Shown: one piece after another, positions 33,860-43,949 of the stretch
Layout: every line of letters begins with the position of its first letter
Position numbering within the stretch: position 1 is the first letter of the stretch
Assembly (NCBI GenBank): GCA_030762175.1
Contig: CM060833.1
Span: 156,733,501-156,797,500 of the forward strand
Reading direction: 5' to 3'
Source of the DNA: Metallyticus violacea
Taxonomy: Eukaryota; Arthropoda; Insecta; Mantodea; Metallyticidae
Length of the DNA stretch: 64,000 nucleotides
The notes under the pieces: generated by a model
What the model saw: the letters and a program-made list of their open reading frames with translations, nothing else
What the model was told of the DNA's origin: nothing
Database searches by the model: none
Made by a program: the position numbers and the translations under genes

Positions 33860-34520
33860 TCAAACATACTGTAATCTATGCGTTGTCCGCCGTAACTTTA
33901 AATTTAAAGCGTTGAAGGATTGTTAGGCGGGTAAAATATTGTAAAGGTGGCAAATCTGTTCTTATTGCAATTTGCAATTAATTCAGTTCATGTATATGTA
34001 TACTAACGCTAACCCCGGGTAAATCCTAAAAGCTGGTGGATCCAGTGGTTTTTCGTGAATATAAATTGATAGGGGCTGGTAAATCATTGTAATGTTGTCA
34101 AATCTCCTTTAATTGCAGCAGGAAAAAATCATAAACATCAATTTATAGAGTATTCTATACATGGTACTGTTCGCTTGAAAGCAAAATCATCTGTGGAATA
34201 CAATCTTGGCTCTCTCCCCTTCACTCGGGACTTGTAGCAGCAAGCAGTAAGAGTTGCATTTGATTTCCATTTTCCGTGTAAGGATAAATTCTACCATAGA
34301 GCTCTACAAACAGAGCAGCTGTGTTCTGATTGGCTGATTTCTTAAGTTTAAGTTACACGTAGACGCAAAACCTTGGACCTTGCAAGTTTCTAAGTTTACG
34401 TCTAATTGTATGTTTATTTTTATGTTTTCGTGATTCATTGTGAATGGTTCCATACAATACATAGCATCTAGCTTTTACGTTTAAGTTTACGTTACGTTTA
34501 ATTTTCATTGTGAATGGGAC
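33407..34520. mobile_element. Foldback/MITE-like element with doubled ends
   Basis: Outer inverted repeats: GGTTCCATTCACTATGAAAA (33407) and the complement of TTTTCATTGTGAATGGGAC (34502-34520), continuing through AAATTAAA.GTAA. A second CATTCACAATGAA motif lies about 70 bases inside each end (33482; complement at 34434-34448). A further inverted pair, 33718-33798 and 34205-34283 (ACACGGA...AACTCCTGCTGCTAGC..CAAGTCCCGAG...GGAGAGAGCC), makes most of the 1.1 kb able to fold back. A 46-base T-run (33813-33858) lies in the centre. No coding region. Confidence 0.7.
33813..33858. repeat. Poly(T)46
   Basis: Longest homopolymer of the window, inside the foldback element. Confidence 0.95.
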
Positions 34521-34859
34521 TTTTGAGTATAATATCTAATATAAAGATTTTTTAAATTACTAGACTTTTTTCTATTCTAGGAAGTGGGTTAATTACAGTG
34601 TCATTGATAACGATAAACTAAACAATTCTCTGATTTCTCTTTAAAATCATAAGGTAGAAAAAGTTTTTTTCAGAAGTTTTTGTTTTCACAATAAATCCGT
34701 TGATTCAGGAGCTTTATAACTGTAAGCAAGTTAATAATTATACTGCTTGTAATGTATTAGAAATGGTGTGCAAAACTGTGTCAACAAAAAAACAAGGAAT
34801 ATTCGAGAAGTTATCAAATTGTTTAAAAAGAAATCCGTTATATAAGCACTACGAGCCGC
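34521..34859. other. AT-rich stretch, nothing recognised
   Basis: No coding, RNA or repeat signal seen. Confidence 0.5.
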
Positions 34860-35240
34860 CCCTGTATTTGACTTGACCAATCAAAGCGCAGTCCGAGAGA
34901 ATACTCTTGTCGCTCGCTCGCCCAGACGGAGACGCTACCCTTTTGTTTTTCTACTTGGCTTCTCTTTTCATGCCAGCAATGCTCTCTCTTTATTTCTCTA
35001 CCAATGTCTGTGTCTGGTTTGTGTTTTCTTTTCTTTCTGCCTTGTAATACTCCTCTTGCGGTCGGTCCTCCGCCCTGCTTCTGCCGTGATGCATCTGCAA
35101 GCATCTTTATGCTTCTTCACCTGACACATCGATTCTTCACAGGCTATTTGCTAACGGAATCATCCGTTATGCGCTTCATCCACCTAAAAAGAAACATTAC
35201 GAATATTTGCACGACGTTGTTTTGGCTATCAAGCGGGTGA
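34860..35240. other. Pyrimidine-rich, GC-higher island
   Basis: Contains GACCAATCAAAGCG (CCAAT-box-like) near 34873, then C/T-rich sequence with several short plus ORFs and one minus ORF, none recognised. A promoter or first exon could look like this, but no donor-bounded coding exon stands out. Confidence 0.25.
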
Positions 35241-35928
35241 GGCCGGTGTGCTACAGGTCATTAATTCTCAACTGTAGTAGTTTAAGATGTATGTAACGCT
35301 GTGAAATGCGACATAATGATTAACTACATTTTGGTTCGGTTTCTTTCTGACCTTCCAATCTGGTAAGATTACCATTCAGATCCTTACAGTATTGTTTAGA
35401 AGTATACCAAATTTCTTTGTAAGCTCGCCATTCACAACAAAAGATCGAACATTTCAAATGTCCCCAATTCGAAACGTTCTGCTACACTGTTTCGTATATT
35501 TATTTATTTATATAAAATATAAATGGAAGGATAAAATATTATCAAAACATAAATTAAAGTAAGTAACAAACAGAATAACAGAAAACGTTGACAAATTTAA
35601 AGTTATCGAACATGTGGGCAGAAACTAAGAATGTATTACATGAAGAAAGTTCATTAAGATAGAGTTGCAGATGAAATAATGTTTCATATCCACAGGTGAC
35701 TCATACCAGAGTGTGTGGTGCATCCCGTCACTGACATAAATGAAATCTTCCTGCAGTATCGTTCTATAAAAATAAATAAATAAATAAATAAAATAATGGA
35801 AATGCCAATGTCAAAAAAATTGATCAAAATTTTAAAAAAATCTTATACTAAGAAGAAAGAAATAGAGGAAACTACTAAAACTGCTCCAATTTTGATGTAC
35901 ATACAAAAAAAACTTCATTTCTTTCTAT
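35241..35928. other. Gene-free stretch
   Basis: AT-rich, with (AAAT)n near 35770-35792. Nothing recognised. Confidence 0.45.
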
Positions 35929-36022
35929 ACCGCTACGGCTGGCCGAGGTCGTTAAGGCGCAGACTAGTGAGCGGGAGGTCTGGAGTTCGATTCTCAGCAG
36001 GACCCTTCTCTCTGACTGATGC
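35929..36022 (+). mobile_element. SINE-B copy 11, head only
   Basis: TACCGCTACGGCTGGCCGAG through GAGTTCGATTCTCAGCAGGA and CTGACTGATG, then homology stops. The 3' two-thirds is missing, unusual for a retroposed copy, which normally loses its 5' end; a later deletion is likely. Confidence 0.9.
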
Positions 36023-36124
36023 TTAGTTTAAATTTTCTGGATAGCATAATTAAACAGACGGTGTTTTCAAAATACAATGTGCAAATAAAACAATACAAAA
36101 GATAAAAATAAAAGCGTGGACCCC

Positions 36125-36300
36125 CCCTAATCGGTTTCAATGGTCTTGGGGCCTCGAAACCCCTGGATTGATTGCGTCTCACGTTGATGGGTTTTTCAGG
36201 ATGTAAACATCCTGAGCGCAAGCTCATCGGAAGGGATGTTAAGCCGTCGGTAGGTTTACGGCACGTTAAACAACTCCATACCTGATAAAAGTTGTTCTAT
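36125..36300 (+). repeat. Diverged SINE-A relative
   Basis: GGTTTTTCAGGATGTAAACATC, AAGCTCATCGGAAGGGATG, TTAAGCCGTCGGTAGG, TTTACGGCACGTTAAACAAC and CATACCTGATAAAAG run parallel to the SINE-A body (GGATTTTTTCGGGCGTAAAA, CTTCGGAAGGGAAGTAAAGC, TTTACGGCACGAAAAAG, AAGCCTGAAAGA). The head is different. A related subfamily or an old copy. Confidence 0.65.
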
Positions 36301-37203
36301 CGTTTTACGTCCAGGTAATATCTTAGTCGCCTAATAGATGGAGGCTATGGGCTAACATCAAATTACTCTGTCATCTGTATGATAATAAGTGTAACTAAAT
36401 TTTACGTAATATAGTAATCTCTTTCATACAGAGGGTCCAAGGTTCGAAAAGAAAGCAGCAGAAGAACCTCGAGATAAAACGTGTGCGGAATCTCTGTTTT
36501 CTCTTAGTTAACCTCAACATTTTCAGCTCAGTTTTGGTGGCCAAGAGTCAGAAATGTTAAATCTATTTTCATTATAAGCGCTGAAGAAAAAACCTCACCA
36601 GGCTGTTTTTACCCAAGTTGAATCTGAATACATCCCTTCTGCATTTGCAATTGGTTTTGGACCGACGGCCTAACCAATTGAGCCACAAGATAGCGCGCGC
36701 GCGTCTACAGCTACGTCATTGTGGTGAAGGTTACGCACCAACATTTGCAACACACTGATGTTTACGTTAGCTACGCTTCAGCTTTCAAAATTGATTACAT
36801 TAGCCTGAAGCGCAGCATAGACCACTGTGCAGTGATCCAGCAAGCAACTTGCGGTGATATTCTGATATGTCTTTCTGGAAATACTGTACTTAAACTTGGA
36901 AACAGAAAGAAGAAATGCAATCAAAAGGCAGGATTCGACTTTAATCTCTTCAGAACTGTGTGTTTGCATAAGAACGTGTTGCCAAATTATCTTTCAAAAT
37001 TAAAGCTTTAAAAAATCGCAACTGTAACACCCTGCGTTGCAATAATATTTTACTTGTATTCTCTGGAAGAGGCTTGAAGACAGACACGTTGTATAGACCT
37101 ACGGAAGATAAAAACGGAAAAGAAAAATTATTAACCATGTGAAATTAACAATAATTACCGAAATTTTGACAACAGGGAAAATGTAAAACACTTGCGTTAA
37201 AGC
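36301..37203. other. Unassigned stretch with a tRNA-like motif
   Basis: On the minus strand about 36660-36692 reads TGTGGCTCAATTGGTTAGGC, strongly A-box-like, but no matching B box or cloverleaf is evident, so this is probably a decayed tRNA-derived repeat. A (CG)n run sits at 36694-36703. The plus ORF 36721-37011 (96 codons) is not recognised. Confidence 0.35.
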
Positions 37204-37452
37204 CAGTCCTGATGGCTTAGTGATAACCATGGTTGTCTCTTCTCTGCAAGAGGGTTCCAACTCGGCCGATGTCTATGGATATTTTAGAGTGTATGTATAG
37301 CTTCCTTCGGAAGGGAAGTAAACACGCGAGTTCCTTGTTGTGGATTTACGGCACTTAAAAAACCTCAAGCCTGAAAAAAGAGGCTCTGAGGTGAATAGAA
37401 AGGGGGACGCTGATGACTAGAGATGCTAAACATTGACCTTAAATAAAGTAAA
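37204..37452 (+). mobile_element. SINE-A copy 8, diverged
   Basis: CAGTCCTGATGGCTTAGTGA head, AGCTTCCTTCGGAAGGGAAG body, TTTACGGCACTTAAAAAACC, shortened tail GACGCTGATGACTAGAGATG. Several deletions; an old copy. Confidence 0.9.
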
Positions 37453-37530
37453 TAATTTTGTGTTAAATCATTTTAACTGCTGCATATTAAAATCAATTGT
37501 TTTAAACAATTTAAGGAAATAAAAGTCCTT

Positions 37531-37823
37531 TTTTTGATTGATTTATTTATGGACGCTCTTTAACAGCTCAGGTCATGAGCGTCCCATTCAACTCAGGGCG
37601 TGAAACAGCCGACAAATTTTGCTCAGAGGCCTCTCTTTCAGGCTTGAGGTTTTTTTTCTTGCCGTAAATGTACGACACGGGACCCACGGCTTTACTTCCC
37701 TTCCGAAGGAAGCCACACTTAGGGTTTTTACGCCAGAAAAAATCCATCGGTCCTGGCCGGGTTCGAACCCGCGTTCTTGGGTTTAGGAGGCAAGTATGGT
37801 AACCACTACACCACCAGGACCGA

Positions 37824-37824
<1 letters not shown>
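37531..37824 (-). mobile_element. SINE-A copy 9
   Basis: Complete minus-strand copy with a well preserved head (CCTGGCCGGGTTCGAACCCG, ACTACACCACCAGGACCGAC). Directly at its tRNA-head end begins an A-run of about 39 (37825-37863), so poly(A) lies at the 5' rather than the 3' end of this copy. Confidence 0.95.

Positions 37825-37863
<39 letters not shown>
37825..37863. repeat. Poly(A) abutting a SINE head
   Basis: About 39 A immediately after GGACCGAC. Either a pre-existing A-tract that served as target, or the tail of a lost plus-strand element. Confidence 0.9.
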
Positions 37864-37866
<3 letters not shown>

Positions 37867-38068
37867 CCTAAAAATGTTAACAAGATCAACCGTTTCTATG
37901 TTTTTTATTGTACATTTTTAATGAATTTGTGGGAAATAAATGCCATAGTTCTCTATACGAATGCTCGATCAATTGTTCCAAGTGATTCAGATCACGCGGC
38001 CTCTGCGCACGTCCTAAAGCGAAGAAATATATGCTGTGAGATCTTAGTTTCATATCACTTTTTTTTTT

Positions 38069-38357
38069 TAATAAATTTTATTTACTGACGCTCTTTAACA
38101 TCTCAGGTCATCAGCGTTCCATTCTATTCAAGTCGTGAAACGGCCGACAAATTTTGCTCAGAGGTCTCTTCTCTCAGGCTTGAGGTTCTTTACCGTTTAG
38201 TAAAAGTTCGACATGGGACCCACAGCTTTACTTCCGTTTCGAAGGAAGCCATACTTAGGATTTTTACGCCCGAAAAATCCATCGATCCAGGCCGGGATCG
38301 AACCCTTCATCTGGGGTTTAAGAGGCTAGGTATGGTTACTACTACACCACCCAGACA
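38069..38357 (-). mobile_element. SINE-A copy 10
   Basis: Minus-strand full-length but diverged copy: TTTATTTACTGACGCTCTTT tail to ACTACACCACCCAGACAG head. A T-run (38049-38059) precedes it, the decayed A-tail. Confidence 0.93.
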
Positions 38358-38444
38358 GAAGAAACAGATCGATTGATGGTAAGGTTGCTAATGTCATGTC
38401 TCTATTTTAATTTACTTATACACATTATTAAAAATCAACGTTTA

Positions 38445-38620
38445 TAAACAATTTATCTCGGTGTCCTAGGAGCAACGTGCTGCAATCAAAGTTCGCGGAT
38501 TCAAACCCGACAGAGGCACAAATCCTCCGAGAGGCAGGACAAAAATTTCGGCCATTTCATGCTCAAATAATAAGTTAACTTCACAATAGATGGCACCTAA
38601 AGCAATGGACTGACTGACTT
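38445..38620 (+). repeat. Candidate third SINE type (tRNA head, short body)
   Basis: TCGGTGTCCTAGGAGCAACG then GTTCGCGGATTCAAACCCGA (B-box-like GGATTCAAACC), CAAATCCTCCGAGAGGCAGG, TTTCGGCCATTTCATGCTC. The CGGCCATTTCA segment resembles the GTCGGCCGTTTCACGCC part of SINE-A and the ATCGGCCATTTCACG of the repeat at 48353. Confidence 0.5.
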
Positions 38621-39385
38621 TCCTTCTGACATCTGTCAGTACTAAATGGAGCTAAATTCGAAAAGACCTGGAACTAATTCTTGTAAATGGATGATGACGA
38701 TGACGAAAAATCAGAAATATAGCAGATAAGCAAAACATACAACAGCAAACGACACAGAATTAGTCAATAAGCCCTACGCAGAGGATCATGGGAAATTCGA
38801 AGGCTGAAACATTTAATCATCACTTTCACCAGGCATAAACCATTTAAAAACCAACCCATAGGGAATGCAAAACCCTGAACTTTGTGTAGAATGCGTTAGA
38901 GGCGATAAGTGAAATTAAATGGCTTGGTACAGGGGCTGACAACGTTTAACAGCATAAAAAAATATTATTTTCGTAGCATGTATCAACCTGGAATGAATTT
39001 TGAGAGGTAGACTGCAATGCAACGAAGAAATGTATGTTGCTTGGTCCTCCCCATTTTGCAATAATTTAATAACAGGCCACCTCCATAGGTCCTTCCCTGG
39101 GCAGACTGAGTGTTTACGGTAGTTTCTTCAAATAAGCAAAGACTGCCCTTTGCTTTGAGGTTTTACTATGGGGTGTTATTATTAAAGTTTCTGCTTTAAT
39201 CTCCACATCAAAGTGTACATTATTGCGCTCTAAAAATCTTGTTACACTGTAGAGTGTGTGGACCTTGATTTTACCTGCCTTTAAACATAGCACACTGGCT
39301 ATGAGTTCCACATTTCGCTGCAGTGAACGTGGAAAATATTCACCTTGCACTAAACTGTATCACATTAGCTGTATATGTCTCAACC
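38621..39385. other. Unassigned stretch with a minus ORF
   Basis: Minus ORF 39114-39350 (78 codons) encodes a peptide with QRNVELIASVLCLKAGKIKV and TLYSVTRFLERNNVHFDVEI. It is not low-complexity and looks protein-like, perhaps part of an exon or old transposon, but I do not recognise the family. Confidence 0.3.
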
Positions 39386-39714
39386 ACTTCAGGAGAGGTC
39401 GGCCCTGGTGGTGTAGTGGTTACCATACTTGCCTCCTACGCCCAAGATCGCGGGTTCGAACACGGCCAGGACCGATGGATTTTTTTCGGGGCGTAAAAAT
39501 CCTAAGTATGGCTTCCTTCGGAAGGGAAGTAAAGCCGTGGGTCCCGTGTCGTACATTTACGGCACGAAAAAGAACCTCAAGCCTGAAAGAGAGGCCTCTG
39601 AGCAAAATTTGTCGACCGTTTCACGCCCTGAGTTGAATGGGACGCTGATGACCTGAGCTGTTAAAGAGCGTCCATAAATAAATCAATCAAAAAAAAAATT
39701 AAACTTCAGGAGAG
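39386..39714 (+). mobile_element. SINE-A copy 11 with perfect target-site duplication
   Basis: Full-length copy (39398-39699) flanked by ACTTCAGGAGAG at 39386-39397 and 39703-39714, a perfect 12-base duplication. Body and tail are close to consensus, so this is one of the youngest copies here. Confidence 0.97.
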
Positions 39715-40184
39715 AGTGTTTAGAGCATCATGGTCTTACCTGCAAGGGTAACCCAAATTGTGAACCAGAGTGTAGCTGAGAAAAACATTGACTCGAACAC
39801 ACACCTTATTATTGTTAGGTTTATAAGCCTATGTTCTAAGCTATTCCAGATTTTTTTTTCTTAAGTTTGCTTTACATGTTTACATATTGTTAGGTAATGC
39901 CATCTCAATTATTTTGCCTTTCCTGCTTTTAATGTGGACGATACAGAGTGTTACTTTTGCATATCTTAAGTACAAAGTTTGTGTTGGGATGCCATTCTTT
40001 TTTAAATGCGTGTACTTCTACATAACGTAGCCAGGGTAGTGCAAAAGTAACCACACAGTTACTAAATCTCAGTTAGCAATAGATTTAATTTATTTTTATA
40101 TTCAACCCGTTTATCTTCTATTAATGTATTGTTGGAGTCTACCTGGAACACTTTGACACACCTGAATGTTGTTGTCTAGATTGT
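39715..40184. other. AT-rich stretch, nothing recognised
   Basis: No coding, RNA or repeat signal seen. Confidence 0.5.
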
Positions 40185-40378
40185 GGAAGAATTCTTATTC
40201 TATTCTATTCATGAAATAGTCCTAAACCCCCCTTCTGTATTGTCATTCTTACGTCTCAATATTGCTTCAAAAAGTTAAGTACAAATATACAATTATTACA
40301 ATTTTGTAAGTCAAGTTTACGGGAGTTATATTTAAATTGTTTTATTCGATAAATGATCCTAATAAATATCACTGTTTA
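40185..40378 (+). repeat. Unclassified repeat R1, partial copy 2
   Basis: Shares TTCTTATTCTATTC, TTCATGAAATAGTCCTAAAC, ATACAATTATTACAATTTTG, TAAGTCAAGTTTACGG and CCTAATAAATATCACTG with the copies at 12.6 and 55.7 kb. The frame with IQLLQFCKSSLRELYLN is again readable but has a stop. Confidence 0.75.
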
Positions 40379-40654
40379 TAAGGTAGCCCAAGCGAGTGTT
40401 CAGGCATGAGAATTTATAGACAAAGCGAATAGACCCGTCATGTAGGTTCTATAAAATTATTGTTAATATTCTTATTCGCACTTGAGATTCAAGAATGTCC
40501 TGCAGGGTTCGTCTGTTAAAGACAAATTAGTGGTATGCAGTAATTCTAATACTTCGGTTGGCAACTGTGCAGAGTTTCAGCCACCCGCCACTACAGCTTT
40601 AGTTTTAGGTAATCGCAAATGGTGACCCGTTTGGTAAACTGGTTCTCGCGAAGA

Positions 40655-41640
40655 TATCCCCTTCGTTGTTTCGTTTCTGTGGGCGAAACATGTAACCGCG
40701 GCTGAAATTCACCGGCAGCTGGTAGAGATTTACGGAGAGACTGTAGTGTCTCGTCAACAGGTCGCAGAATGGTGTCGAAAGTGTGCGGCCGGTAGAGAAA
40801 ACGTCACCGACGAGGAACGCAGTGGTCAACCCAGCACGGCATCAACAGATTTGAACACAGCTCGCGTGGAGGAGCTGATTCAGGACAACCGGAGGATCAC
40901 GTTACGGCATATAACGGTAGAACTGGTAATGTGGTTCGGAAGCGTTCGTCACATTGTTCACGTAATTCTGCAGTATCGGAAAGTTTGTTCCCGATGGTTT
41001 CCACAAAATATCTGTCCAACCAACACAAGGGGGCAAGTGTGCAACTTTTGCAACCACATTGTCACGGGTGACGAAACATGGATTCACCATACACCCCCAG
41101 CATTAAACGGTCGTCACTGGAGTGGAACACCCCTCCTCTCCAAAGATAAAGAAGTTTAGGGCGACCCTATCTGCCGGGAAGATGATGACCACAGTATTTT
41201 GGGACAGCGCGGGTGTCGTACTCGTGGGGTTTTTGGAAAGAGGGCACACAGTGACCGCTGACCTTGGCACGAATGCGCGAAGCAATCGGGAGGAAACAGC
41301 CAGGACTTCTCACTGAAGGCGATCTACTTTCATGACAACGCGCGATCTCATACAACCCAGAAGACGACCACTATGTTGTAGCAATTTCGCTGGAACATCA
41401 TCGACCACCCTCCCTATAGCCCGGGCCTCGCTCCCAGCGACTTTCATCTTTTTCCTCACTTGAAGGAGATCTAGGAGGCTGACAATTCGCTTCAGGCCAG
41501 GAGGTGAAACACTTATCGCCTACGTATCTGAACACGTAAAGATAGGACTTTTACCAGGATGGAATATTCAAACTGATCCCACAAGGCGACAAGCGCATAA
41601 ACCGATATGTGGACTATGTCCAAAAATAACCTAATGTATT
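40655..41640 (+). pseudogene. Mariner transposase, second family, frameshifted
   Basis: Frame from about 40660 reads FLWAKHVTAAEIHRQLVEIY, then SRQQVAEWCRKCAAGR and the DEERSGQPST linker (two helix-turn-helix region), VCSRWFPQ, and HIVTGDETWIHH (first catalytic Asp). After a frameshift near 41122-41159 come KIKKFRATLSAGKMMTTVFW, FHDNARSHTTQ (second Asp) and HPPYSPGLAPSDFHLFPHLK (third Asp, 34 residues between, counting one stop). The D,D34D spacing identifies mariner. Inverted repeats were not found. Different from family M. Confidence 0.88.
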
Positions 41641-42680
41641 CACTATCAGTTGGTTGTATAAAATAAAATGTACCTTTTTCACTGCAGGCTTTGTAACCTT
41701 AGTTTGTGATCATCCCTCTTATATTCTGTATAAGTATGCCATAATCTTCAAATTTTTATTAAATGTTATATTGCATTCTCCCTTTGAATTTGTGTATTCT
41801 CATATGATATTGCTATACCCCTTTCCATATAGTTCGTTTCCAAATGTATAATTTTGGAGCTCAAGGGTATTTAAAGAATGGCATGGTAGCCCTGTTGACT
41901 CATATTGTTGCGCTTCTGCCTTTGATTAGTTGTTATGGCGCTAGTATTGTAGCAGGCGAAAAATGACGGACAGTGCTCTCCAAGTAAGTTTCCTATTTTG
42001 TTTCGGTTTTGTTTGTATAGTACATTGTATTAACATAATCCGAGATTATTCACTTTCAATGTACTCAATAATTAAACTATAGATTACTGCATATATTGCG
42101 CCTGTATTCATATGAACACGTTAGGCGTAAGCATGTAATGTAAGGTTTGTGTTGTCTTAGATGTTGTTCTGCCAATGCAATTATTGCCATATTACAATTT
42201 ATTAATTATTTTGAAGATTGGCAGAGAGGTTTGCCTCTTTTTAAAGCGTTTCGAGAAGAAAATTAACTGTAAATAGAGGCTTTGTTATACAAACAATGAT
42301 TTTCGGTTCTTCTTTGCAATTTTGTACTGTTTCCAGTAGGTGCTTGTTTCTTTGTGTTTTATGATCTTCTAATGTAAATTTTGCAGCCACTTTCTAACTT
42401 TTTGTTGTTATCATGTACTTAATTTATCTCTTTTATAATACGACTAAGAGAGGAACGGTAGGTACAATTTATTTAACTTATGGCTTACCGTTTTATTTAG
42501 AGTTTTTTTATTTTAAATACGTCTCGATTATTTTTCAGTTCATCTTCATTCCTGTTTGTTTCATGTCCTAAATAAAATACAATTAAATTATGCATATGTT
42601 TTCTTTGTAGATAAATTATTAGAATATTTAATTCTATCACGAATGTTTAGTAAACAAAAGGTTTTTGTATACACGAGAGT
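41641..42680. other. AT-rich stretch, one possible exon
   Basis: Mostly AT-rich with T-runs. At 41963-41983 a short ATG-led frame (MTDSALQ) runs straight into GTAAGT, a consensus 5' splice site, after a less AT-rich leader with GGCGCTAG. Could be a first coding exon, or chance. Confidence 0.2.
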
Positions 42681-42681
42681 A

Positions 42682-43947
42682 GGTCTATAAGTTTCCGGCT
42701 AACCATTTTCTAGGTATGATAAAGATAAAGCTATATTTCACTTTTCAATATAGAAACGCTTTATTGCATTACACTTCTCACATCTTTGAATTAACATTTC
42801 AATCGCCTCCCCCCAAAATAATCAGAAGCCTTGTCTGCAATATGGGCATAAACAGCATCCATCACTTTTCCGTCACACTTAAATTTCCTTCCTCGAAGGT
42901 ACTTCTTGAATTTTAAAAGAGAAAATAGTCACTGGGAGCTAGATCTGGGCTGTAGGGTGGATGATCAATCTCCTTGAAGCCACATTTCTTCACAGCTTTC
43001 TTTGCGACAAGAGCTGTGTGCACAGACGCGTTTCGTGATGAAGGCGCACACCACCACTCAGCTTTCCTCGCCTTTTCTCTCCGATGGAAGCACGTAGTCT
43101 GTGCAGTAGGCCAGCATAGTACTCCCCATTTACTGTGGTGTTCCTCTCCTTGAAGTCAATGAAGAGTATTCCTTCACAGTCCCAAAATATTATGGCCATG
43201 ATCTTCTTGGTTGACTGAGTGACCTTCGCCTTTAGCGGCGGCGCTTCGCCAGGTTTATTCCACTCCATTGATTCTCTTTTGTACACGGGATCATAGTAGA
43301 GGACCATAATTTCATCTCGTATAACAATGGTGTGCAGAACTTCTCTCTCGTTGCCACGGCAGAGTTCCAAAAATACCTGACAACATATGAGTGGTTGCTG
43401 CTTTTGCAAGGAGGAAAGAAGCCTAGGCTCTAACCTTATTCATGTTTAAATGTTCATAAATAATTCGAAGGACTGTTGTTTTAGAAAAGCCCAACCTTGC
43501 TGCTATTTCTTCACTTTTGAGCCCCCAGTATTCCATAATTTCTCCTTCCACAAGAGCGATGTTTTCAGGAGTGAGCACCTCCAAGCGCCGACCTGCACGC
43601 TCTTCGTCTTCAATGCTTTCTGAACCCATTCGAAAACGTTTGGTCCATTCTTTTACGCTAGAATACAAGGGGAGCTGCTTCCCCATATACACCGTCCAAT
43701 CGCTGTTTAATTTCATTGGGAGTAAGTCCTTCTTTTGTGAAGAACTTAATAGCAGTTCGATACTCCATTTTGAACATGTCACAATCTTCTACATTTAGCC
43801 TTCTTTATGCAACTATATCTGAACAATTGAACACAGCGGAGCGGAAGTTACAGCTGTAATGATTTACTTAACAGATAAGATATGACACCAGATAAGGGTT
43901 TTGTGAAGGCGATAACCCTTATGGGCGAGGCCGGAAACTTATGGACC
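42682..43947 (-). mobile_element. Mariner family M copy 2, full length with both inverted repeats
   Basis: TA (42680-42681), GGTCTATAAGTTTCCGGCT at one end and GCCGGAAACTTATGGACC then TA (43948-43949) at the other. The repeats match at 17 of the first 18 bases. Length about 1266 bp. Best preserved member of the four-copy family (others at 6.5, 30.5 and 61.6 kb). Confidence 0.96.
42791..43768 (-). pseudogene. Mariner transposase, frameshifted (copy 2)
   Basis: Start at the ATG ending at 43768 (MEYRTAIKFF), stop at 42791; about 326 codons, near the family's usual 340-350. The N-terminal piece (43423-43782 frame) has VYMGKQLPLYSSVKEWTKRF and EIAARLGFSKTTVLRIIYEH, a helix-turn-helix. The C-terminal piece (42990-43409) has the first Asp in IRDEIMVLYYD (relatives read TGDET) and MAIIFWDCEGILFIDFKERN. 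A one-base loss destroys the HDNAP second-Asp motif (reads HHETRL), and the third Asp (APSDYFLF) is in another frame. Confidence 0.9.
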
Positions 43948-43949
43948 TA

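Noticed and set aside
36660..36692. tRNA gene on the minus strand
   Set aside because: Only an A-box-like stretch is present; no matching acceptor, anticodon stem or B box could be folded.
39256..39636. 126-codon ORF on the plus strand
   Set aside because: About two-thirds is translation of SINE-A; the same peptide (SMASFGREVKPWV...) appears at other SINE-A loci.
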